Source: Tuctoria greenei
Taxonomy: Eukaryota > Streptophyta > Magnoliopsida > Poales > Poaceae
Length of the DNA: 64,000 bases
Assembly (NCBI GenBank): GCA_036927565.1
Contig: JAYESD010000002.1
Span: 229,235,605 to 229,299,604 of the forward strand
Reading direction: 5' to 3'
Shown here: piece after piece, positions 56,137-64,000 of the stretch
Position numbering within the stretch: the first letter of the stretch is position 1
Layout of the letters: every line of letters begins with the position of its first letter
The notes under the pieces: generated by a model
Told to the model about the DNA's origin: nothing
Databases searched by the model: none
Seen by the model: only the letters and a program-made list of their open reading frames with translations
Position numbers and translations under genes: made by a program

Positions 56137-57402
56137 CACCACGGAGGTGAGTCTTGAGTAACTTGAGATGTATGTTATAGAGTCATTGTACAGAGCCGGG
56201 TAGTTCCTCCGAGAGAACAGCCGGACCTTTCCCGAAAGGTCCGCAAAGTTCATGCAGCACTTGTCACAGTCTCCGAACTAAAAGTGTGGCTAACTACCCT
56301 GGGTCAAACGAGAAACCAAACACACTTAGCCTGGTTCCGACCCTAAGAGTGTACTTGTTTCCCCTGTACCCCGGACCTATAATGAAAGACATCTTCATGT
56401 GAAATAGACTCCACGTGCATTTATTTTATACAGGCTCAACATTTTTATTTTTCTCTTTCTTGTCTATAACAAAGACGTGCAATTCTTAAGAAATTTTAGT
56501 TCGACCGGTTTATATACGATTCGAGTTGTATTGTCAGTTCTTTTGGATTCAAATATCATTCATGGCCAACTCACCCGAAAGCCGCCAAGACAATCTAGGG
56601 CTGGAGTGTGCTATCGACTTAGCCTGGTCAAGCACCCAAAGTATGCCACTCTACCTACACCCCGGCAGGCCGAAGTAAGGCGGGTCCATGAATAGTTGAA
56701 TCTAAGAGAAAAAGGCAACACATTCGGTTGTATTTAAAATCGCGTTCAACTTAAAGTTTTCTTGAGAATCGTAAGCCGCAACGAAATTATAGACAAGGAA
56801 CGAATTTTACTATTTTTCTTGGCTTAAGTGTGCAGGAAAAATAAAGTCTACGTTGATGGAGAAAAGCCAGAGCTAACTAAGCTCCAACTCCCAAAAGGGG
56901 GCCAACCGTCGACGCTGAATATAAGATGGTGAGAAGACCCCGTAAATGGAGTCTGCTGCCAACAAACCAAGTGTTGGCAAATGTCACTGCCGGAGCTACT
57001 CAGCTCTGACACCCCGGAGGACTAACTATCGTCGCTCTACGTGTTGATAGAAGCTATTGCCAGAGCTACCAAGCTCCAGCGATGGACAATGCCGGAGCTT
57101 ATAAGCTCCGACAACCTCAGGGGACCTTCACTATCGAAGACTTCGGACCTAAATCCTACAAGTTCAGAGCAAATGTGTCTTCAACAAAACACAGTATCCT
57201 TTTGGTACATGTTCACAATCAAATTGTGTACATCTACCAGGGGGCCAAGTGAAGATAAAGATGTTGAAGACAAAAAGTGAAATTCGCAAAATTTTGGGGA
57301 TTTCATTCATCTGTAGACAGGAGATTACATCTGAAGACAAGGGATTACAAAATTGAGGAAGAAGAAGAAGAGAAAATACAAGTGAGAGCTAAAGAGATGG
57401 TC
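56137..57402. other. convergent spacer of element G
   Basis: Homologue of 36647-37921. Degenerate repeats with GGAGCT...AAGCTC(T/C)GACA blocks (56870-57115). Lies between pol (ending 56136) and the aORF (ending 57403 on the opposite strand). No gene seen. Confidence 0.65.
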
Positions 57403-58889
57403 CTAGACCCTATGGAAGAACTCGGCGACTTTCTGGGCGACCTCCGATACGCTGGCTTGGGTAGCTTCGCCTTCTCCTTCGACGGGGCCTTCAAGCACCG
57501 GGTCCAGAGGAAATTGGGAGTTCCGGCTGGTGTAGCATGTCAGCACATACTCTATGACGTTCCTCGCCAGGGATTGCCCCTCAACCTCCAGTTGGTCCGC
57601 GATGACATCGCCCACCTTGGAGAGCTTGCTGCCTGCTGCGCTCAACGCCTGCAGCGCAAGGTCCGGCTCCGGCTTCGGATCATCCAGGCGCACGGGGCTA
57701 AAACCCATCGGTGTCAGCGCGTCGTTGGCCTTGCCCAGGAACTTCCAAATCTATAGGGAGTCCGCCGTCCTTAAGCTCTTCATATCTTCCAGGTATCTCC
57801 TGGCCGCCGTTGGTTCAGAATTCTCACGGGCGAGGCGCTCAACTTCTTTGGCATTTTGCTGAATCTTTGCAGCAACCCGCCTCTCGAGTCTTCCGAGCTC
57901 CTCCTCCCGGAGGTGGATCTTGTTCCGGCGATCGACCAGGTCCTTCTCCCTAGCCTCCACTTTTTTCTCCCGGGCAACAAGGGCACACTCGTATTCGTAG
58001 AGTTCCTGCCCTCGTACCCATGTCTTCTCCTCCTCCTCCTGGCAGCGCTCTTCCAACTTGTTAGTGCGCTCCTCGAGGCCCTTGTCCGCCAGAGCTATCT
58101 TCTCGGCAAGCTCCTCTTCCCTCCTTAGGACATCATCCCGCAACTCAAGGAGTTTCTGCTCTTCATTCTCGAGCCGTCTCTCCCTCTCTTCAAGTGCCTC
58201 TCGGCGCTTGATGAGTGCGGTGTTAATGGCCTCAAGCTGTTCGTGCCGAGCATCGGCCGCGTTATTGGCAGCTTTGGCCTGATCGTAGATCTCCCGGGAT
58301 TGAGCATCGAGGGCATGAGTCATGCTCTCCCTATCATCCAGCAGCTTGCCCCAGTACTCTAGGCGGATCTTCTCCCGCTTGATCCACTCCTTGTCATCCG
58401 CTAGCCTCGACTGCGCCAGCTTGGTATCGAAGTAGAGCCGGTTACACCACCGCCTAAGGGTTTGGCGCTCCTCTTCAAGAGCCTTGCTGTCGTGGAAGAA
58501 GGCCAGTTGGACTTGACGCAGACTGGAGCAGGCATTGTCGATAGACATCGACAGCGGGATGGGCTCCGGACCTGCTGGGGTCTCCTCCGCTGGTTCCAGC
58601 GGGTCTTCACATACAAAAATTGGGTCCCACTCTACGAGAGTGGACCCCTGAGCTTCCAAGGCACTAGGGCCGTCCTCCGGGATGGCCTCAGTCGCCATCG
58701 AAGAAGGCCCCGCCGCCAAGTCTTCGTTCACCTCCTCGGGCAGGGGGCCAGCGACTTCGTTTGGGCACTCCGGCTCTGCCGCAGGTACCTCTGACGTCGT
58801 CGCTTCCGGAGTAGGAGCTGCTACTGGCTCCGGCCGGGACACCTCTTCCGAAGGAGGCTCGAGCTCCATCGCCTCTTCATCCACCGGCT

Positions 58890-59105
58890 CTATGACCGGC
58901 GCTCCAACAATAACCGGCTCAGCGGCCGGTGCTTCGGAGGTAGCCGGCTCAACTGCCGGAACTACCTCGACTACCGGCTCACATGCCGGGGCTTCAGTCA
59001 CCTCCGGTTCAACCGCCGGGGCTTCAACAATTTCCGGCTCCGAGGCTCGAACTACTACTTCCTCCGGCTCAACAGCCGGTGATTCCATCACTGCAGCACC
59101 AGGAC
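58890..59105 (-). repeat. Ala/Pro/Glu-coding minisatellite in the aORF
   Basis: CCGGCTCAACTGCCGG-like blocks recur about every 30 bp and encode V-x-E-A-P-A-x-E-P-E repeats. The homologous array in element F (34860-35060) differs in detail. Confidence 0.7.
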
Positions 59106-59335
59106 CCGGAGCTTCAACCTCCGAGACAGGTGCCGCTGGCGTGTCTTCACTCCCGTGGTCCGGCGCTAAAACGGGAACTTCTGGGGACGAGTCGAGGTCC
59201 ATGACCACGACAGCCGGCGCCGGAGCTGTCGCAGCCTCAGCCACCACCTGGGGCGGCACCGGGACAGGAGCAGAAGCTCCCATGGCCTCAGACATCGTGG
59301 CTGAGGGTGGAGCTTCACTCCCCTTCTTGGGGACG

Positions 59336-59413
59336 CTGCAGATGATGGACGAAGAAAATTAACAAACTATCGCTACAATTAAAAAGTTAACCAAGGTAAA
59401 GATTAAAAATTAC
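59336..59413 (-). other. intron of the aORF in element G (78 bp)
   Basis: On the minus strand: donor GTAATTTTTAATC after TTCCAAG, acceptor CATCTGCAG before CGTCCCC. Same length and position as the intron in element F. Confidence 0.78.
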
Positions 59414-59499
59414 CTTGGAAGGCTTCCGCACCAGCTTGCGCGAAACCTTTTTCCTGGACGTTCCGGGCTGGCCACGGTCGGTGTAGAAGCTCCAGAAGG

Positions 59500-59519
59500 C
59501 CCCCCCCCCCCCCCCCCCC
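59500..59519. repeat. C20 homopolymer in the aORF
   Basis: Twenty consecutive C on the plus strand (G in the aORF sense). It replaces a short mixed stretch present in element F. Confidence 0.85.
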
Positions 59520-60896
59520 GGAACTTGTCGCAGCTACGGGCGTTTCCCGGGTTGAGGCTCTCCTCGATCGGGAGGAACCCCTGGACCTGGAGGCTCCCAC
59601 CGTCCCAGGTGCCGGAGTCGTACGCCCGGAGCTAGCACCCCAGGAGGGTTCCACCACGGGGACAGACACGCTTCGGGAGGATCCCACTGCAGGAACGGTA
59701 TCGTTTGGGAAGGACCCCACTACGAGGACAGCCGCCACGGTGGCAGAAGATCTTCCCCTCTGGGGAGAAGGAACCGACGCGGAAGTAGCGGGCCTGACGG
59801 ACCTTCCATCGGCATGTCGCAGCTTCCTCTTCCGGCTCTCTGGCTCATCCGCCAGCTCCTTGCCCTTGCCGACGACCTCGACCCTCGGCTGTGGGGCAGG
59901 GACGGAGCCATCTTTGGGCATTCCGGGGATCGCCACCCGGGTGGTTGATCTTCTCTCGACGACACCAAGGTCGTCAAGTGCGGGCATCGTCTGCCGAAGC
60001 TCCCTGCTGAACTCCACTTCCACGTTCAGAGGGAGAAAGGCCGACGGTGGAGTCAAGTCATCACCGTCGATGTCGATGTCGTGCTGGAATTTCTTGAGGT
60101 GGAACTCCAAGGTCTTCCCCACCATGTTGGACTTCAACCCGGTCTCAACCCGGTCCTCGTCCATCACGCTGTTGAGGGCCCAAGCGAGCTTCTCCCTCCT
60201 CTTCAGCGGCGCCCACCTGTTGGCCCGGAAATTGCAGAATACCGCCTGAGGAGTCAATCCTCCCTCCACGCATTGGCGAATCCTGGTCAAGGCGGGGTTG
60301 AAAGCTTCCGCCAGCACCGGAACCGCACTCCAGATCGTCGTGTCGATGCCGGGCAGACCGTCGGGCAGCTCCAACCTTTCGTGCTCCTCCACCCTGACGA
60401 CTATCCAATCTTTCTTCCAGTCATCCCATTTCCCGGAAGGGAACGACCGGAGGTACTTGAATGGGCACTTCTTGCGCTTCACAAAGTAGTAGAAGCCAAG
60501 GTACTCATTGCTCTGGCCGGTGGTGTGGACGGTGAAGAAGGTCCGGAAGAGCTCGATGCAGGGGGGGATGCCCACCCACATCTCACAGAAGTGGACAAAG
60601 ATGGACACGAGGAGAATGGAGTGAGGGCCAAGGTGGTATAGCTGCAGACCATAGAAGTCTAGCAGCATCAAGAAGAAGGAAGAAAAAGGTGGGATCAACC
60701 CCACCATGGCGTACGAAGAAAAGTAAACCATTTCTCCGGCGCGCTCCTTCTCGAAGGGGAGCTCTCCGCCAGCACAGACCAAACGATTGAAGAAGTCTGA
60801 GGACCACCCCATGAGGGCCCTGACCTTCTTCAAATCGCTATCGGTCTTCAAGCGACTCTCGCGCAGACCTAACTCCATCACAACACAGCTAGGCAA

Positions 60897-61410
60897 GAGA
60901 AGAAGAGCTAAGCACGAGTTGGGAGTTTGAGCACAAGATCAGATGAGAGGCGTAAAGAACTCCTGACGGTGCGCGCTTTCCTTCTTAAGTAAGCCCTCGC
61001 AACGCTTGGATGGAAATCGCAGGGAAGTCGAAGATACCATTCAAGAATTCAACCCAGCCGATGACAAGAGGGCCCGGGACCACCCCGACGATCAATTCGA
61101 GGCTCTTACCCAGGCGAACAGTTGTCATCACGAGGCGGGAAACCCAAAGGCGGCGGCCTGACAGGGCGCGCGGAACCAATACGGTTTTCGTATCGGGAAC
61201 CGGCGACCTTCAATTGCGTGAGATCCACACGTCAAAGATCTCATCTGCCACCTGAGGTGCACCACACGGCGGGATCTAACTGTAAATCCCTGCGAACGAC
61301 ACCTTCGAAGACCCTTGAAGACTCAGTTCAAGAGTCGCAAGGATGGACCCACCTCCGACGGAACGACTTCACCCCAGTGATCTTCCTCGGAGGTAGGTCC
61401 AGGGGGCCAC
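60897..61410. other. aORF upstream region and polypurine-rich end of element G
   Basis: Between the aORF start and the 3' LTR. Because the aORF is transcribed leftwards, its promoter should lie here; TTACTTAAG (about 60984-60992 on the minus strand, about 90 bp upstream) is a weak TATA-like candidate. The right end, AGGTCCAGGGGGCCAC (61395-61410), is purine-rich and abuts the LTR, so it probably serves as the plus-strand primer. Confidence 0.5.
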
Positions 61411-62257
61411 TGTCGGTACCCTAGAAACCGTACACCCCTTGAGGTTACAAAGATCTCAAAGGAAAGCCATCTACATGGTTTGAAGACCCTCGGAGGCCCA
61501 CTTGTCGGACATGACCGGACCCGCTTCTCCAACATGGTTAATCCCTGGGTCGCCACGTGTACAACCAAACCGGAGCTACCGCCCACAAGGAGGAAGCTCC
61601 GGGCTGCGTACCGAAACGGCACCTCCGGACTTAACCCCAGACCGAGAGAAGCTCCGGACCTGACACGTGTCTGGTAGCCCCGGAGCTACCTGCTTCCCAC
61701 AGCAAGCTCCGGAGGTGCCACGTGTCCAATCGTAGGACCTGCCAGCCTCTAACCTCTGGAAGACCTTGTAACGGCTCCGCATCTTCAAAGGAGAGCCAAG
61801 GACTTCAAGACCCGATTAAGTGTCATTAATGCCATATTAATGACACTTAAACGGACGATTATAACACCCGTAACGGTGCTATCAAAGCCCGTTACAGGAT
61901 CATTAAAGGCAATTAAGCATGTGTCAATACTAGTAACCGCTGGGGCCACATGTCGGGCCAGGCTAACTTGTAACGGCCTGTCCTTGTACTATAAAAGAAC
62001 AAGCCGTCGATACACGCGGGGAGGAGGTTCACGGGCGATCATACGCACACCATACACTCGTGATAAGCTCTTACTGCTAATACAACACCAACACACCCGT
62101 GGAGTAGGAGCTCAGGCGGCCCGAACCACGTAAATTCCTGTGTCTCCTGTGTCAAACTCCTATTCACCTTCTTGAATCTCCGCGCGCCCACACCGAACTT
62201 CAAACTCCCCAATCACTTTAGCAGTGTAGGGAGATCTGCCGGCTCCAACCGCCGACA
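61411..62257 (+). repeat. 3' LTR of Tat element G
   Basis: 847 bp, TGTCGGTACCCTAG...CAACCGCCGACA. About 97.5% identical to the 5' LTR by eye. The 6-bp length difference is in GAGTAGGAGCTCAGG versus GAGTAGGGTATTACGCTCAGG. TATA box at 61990-61996. Confidence 0.95.
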
Positions 62258-62262
62258 GGCAA
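62258..62262. repeat. right target-site duplication of element G (GGCAA)
   Basis: Identical to 49319-49323; the RT frame of copia H continues directly after it. Confidence 0.95.
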
Positions 62263-63253
62263 AGTAGATTTTGATGATGATCTTTTTATTTGTCAAATTT
62301 ATGTTGACGATATATTCTTTGGGTCAACTAACCAATCCTTTTGTGAGGAATTTAGTAAAATCATGACAGACAGGTTTGAAATGTCAATGATGGGAGAATT
62401 AAAGTACTTCTTGGGATTCCAAGTGCGGCAACAGAAGGAAGGGACGTTCCTAAGCCAAACCAAGTACACGTAGGACATACTTAAGAAGTTTGGCACGGAC
62501 AAGGTGAAGCCCATAAAAACCCCCATGGCCATGAATGGCCACTTGGATCTCAATGAAGATGGACCCAGCGTCGACCAAAAGGTATATCGCTCCATTATTG
62601 GATCAGTACTCTATTTATGTGCATCCAGAGCAGATATTATGTTGAGTGTATGTTTTTGTGCAAGATTTCAAGCCAATCCTAAGGAATGTCACTTGACAGC
62701 CGTAAAAAGGATCTTGAGATATTTGGTTCATACACCCAACCTTGGTCTTTGGTACCCAAAAGGCTCAAAATTCAATCTCATTGGTTACTCCGATGCAGAT
62801 TATGCCGGGTGCAAAGTAGATAGAAAAAGCACTTCCGGTAAATGCCAATTCCTAGGGAGATCCTTAGTTTCTTGGTCCTCTAAGAAACAAAATTCCATTG
62901 CCTTATCCATAGCCGAAGCGTAGTATGTTGCAGCCGGGAGTTGTTGTGCACAACTCCTTTGGATGCGATAAACTCTAAGGGACTATGGTTACAATATGAA
63001 CCATATTCCACTCCTTTGTGACGATAAAAGTGCCATCAGAATTGCCCACAACCCAGTTGAGCACTCCAGAACTAAATACATAGATATAAGACATCACTTT
63101 TTGAGAGATCATGCCATGAAAGGAGACATAGCCATTTCCCATGTCAATACCCAAAAACAATTGGTCGACATATCCACCAAGCCACTTGATGAAAAACGCT
63201 TTTGTGAACTCCGAAATGAACTAAATATCCTTGATGCCCGGAGTGTGGCTTGA
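62263..63253 (+). pseudogene. pol: copia pol of element H, right piece: end of RT and RNase H
   Basis: Continues the RT cut at 49323. Compared with copy A, 21 bp (7 codons) are missing just after the insertion site. RT catalytic Y-V-D-D is present (about 62302-62313). Then G-E-L-K-Y-F-L-G-F, RNase H D-A-D-Y-A-G-C (about 62797-62817), and the tail K-R-F-C-E-L ending with stop at 63251-63253. In-frame stops at 62471-62473 and 62921-62923 (in the RNase H E-A-x-Y motif) inactivate it. Confidence 0.88.
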
Positions 63254-64000
63254 AATGTTGCATACCTGTATGAATTCTTCAAAGTATGTTGATTGGATTG
63301 TGAAAATCATCTCTCTCAATTTTTCTCTGAAAAACTATTTCAATTACTAGATCTTGGTGAACTAGGATCATTGCTTGATTGTTGTATGCTTACTGATCAT
63401 ATTCATCAAGATTATTTGAGTTGATTTGCCTCTCTATTTTATAAATATGAACCTTCAAATATATATGAATGGGCTAAAAAAAATTCTTGCCTGGTGACCA
63501 CGGACTAGTCCGTGGTTGCCCTGACTAGTCCGCCCATGCAGACTAGTCCGTAGAGTGCCGGTTAGGCCGGACTAGTCTGATATAGCCTCTGGAAAAGTTC
63601 GGACTAGTCCGATCATCTCCAGACTTGTCTGATTTTTCGTGTCCATAACCCTAGCCGCCGCCAAACCCTAATTTTTTCACCTCCACTCTTGCCTCATGCA
63701 TTCTCTCTCTTTGTGCTCGAGCTCCCAAGGTGATTTCTTGCTCCCTCCACCAAAAAGCTTCGCATTTGGGTGTAAATCAAGCTTTTCCACTTGAGGATTG
63801 AAGCTAGCGGACTTGTCCGGCCTTCAACACCCTCGTCTCCAAGTTTCAAGTAAATTTTCTGGTAATTTTTGCTCAAACCCTAGAAATTCCAAATTTCTTC
63901 ATTGTTGATCAAATAGCCTAGCATATTTCACTATATACATGTCTCCTTGATGTATTACGTGTATGCTACACTTGTTGTGCATTAGGAATCAACTTTTTTC
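63254..64000 (+). other. pol-ORF3 leader of element H (cut by window edge)
   Basis: Homologous to 1640-2400 in element A. Palindrome cluster at about 63498-63640 (CACGGACTAGTCCGTGG and others) plus CGGACTTGTCCGG near 63808. The pyrimidine-rich part at 63690-63760 is followed by AT-rich DNA. The third ORF would start beyond the window. Confidence 0.75.

Larger units (their letters stand above)
57403..60896 (-). pseudogene. antisense ORF (aORF) of Tat element G, Transposase_28-like
   Basis: Minus-strand gene in two exons. Exon 1 (60896-59414) starts M-P-S-C-V-V-M-E-L-G. Its first 250 residues (E-K-E-R-A-G, F-Y-G-L-Q-L-Y-H-L, N-E-Y-L-G-F-Y-Y-F, W-D-D-W-K-K-D-W) resemble the 'putative gypsy-type transposon' family (Transposase_28, PF04195). 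A Ser/Arg/Pro-rich tail follows. After a 78-bp intron, exon 2 (59335-57403) has Ala/Pro/Glu repeats, then a long charged coiled coil. A C20 run in exon 1 (59500-59519) shifts the frame relative to copy F, and a TAG replaces a Gln codon near 57749, so this copy is broken. Such antisense ORFs are known in Tat elements; their function is not established. Confidence 0.82.
49324..62257 (+). mobile_element. Tat/Retand-type Ty3/gypsy retrotransposon G, structurally complete
   Basis: 12934 bp with both LTRs, a primer site, gag-protease, RT-RNase H-archaeal RNase H-integrase, a spacer, an antisense ORF, a polypurine-rich junction and a 5-bp target duplication. The LTRs differ by about 21 substitutions over ~847 bp by eye (about 2.5%) plus one 6-bp indel. 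That points to an insertion roughly one million years ago at the commonly used grass LTR rate of 1.3e-8 per site per year. The genes have since acquired a few breaks. It interrupts the RT of copia H. Confidence 0.95.

Overview
This window is nuclear plant DNA, almost certainly from a grass (Poaceae, probably a panicoid). It is made of nested LTR retrotransposons, a grass-type CACTA element and MITEs around a single intact host gene, an intronless GC-rich MYC2-type bHLH transcription factor (24480-26576, minus strand) whose N-terminus is typical of grass MYC2. I cannot name the species. No operon, plasmid, CRISPR or bacterial feature is present. No tRNA or rRNA gene was seen.

Layout. (1) 1-22765 is one nest. 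The outer host is an old Ty1/copia element on the minus strand (C: pol piece 7300-8242; gag/protease and 5' LTR 20761-22765). Its left part was hit by a Ty3/gypsy Tat-type element, of which an LTR fragment remains (D, 6239-7299). D was in turn hit by a Sirevirus-like copia element (A, 1-6238, plus strand). Its right part was hit by a Tekay/Del-like chromovirus (E, 8243-20760, minus strand, target duplication CTTTA on both sides). A second Sirevirus-like copia element (B, 12041-20185, minus strand) inserted into E's 5' LTR. A deletion then removed B's 3' end and most of E's interior. (2) 22766-33923 is a low-copy island with MYC2, several MITEs, a 1297-bp non-autonomous CACTA element (29895-31191, TSD TAG) and a 230-bp tandem duplication. 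(3) 33924-64000 is a second nest. A third Sirevirus-like copia (H, plus strand) is present in two pieces (44811-49323 and 62258-64000) because an almost intact Tat/Retand-type gypsy (G, 49324-62257, TSD GGCAA) sits inside its reverse transcriptase. A second, older Tat element (F, 33924-44810, minus strand) abuts H. F's 3' LTR, H's 5' end and the original flank have been deleted.

How the genes work together. The retroelement genes are gag, protease, reverse transcriptase, RNase H and integrase, all carrying stops or frameshifts. The Sirevirus-like elements have a third ORF between pol and the 3' LTR. The Tat elements have an extra archaeal-type RNase H and a long antisense ORF with a Transposase_28-like N-terminal region and its own GT-AG intron. 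The most interesting signals are non-coding. A 12-bp palindrome family (CGGACTAGTCCG and variants) is packed into LTRs, leaders and even gag of both a copia and a gypsy lineage. A strictly periodic ~56-bp array of G-box/ABRE-like sites lies in a Tat LTR. A hairpin encloses the Tat LTR TATA box. An amber codon lies between protease and RT in both Tat copies.
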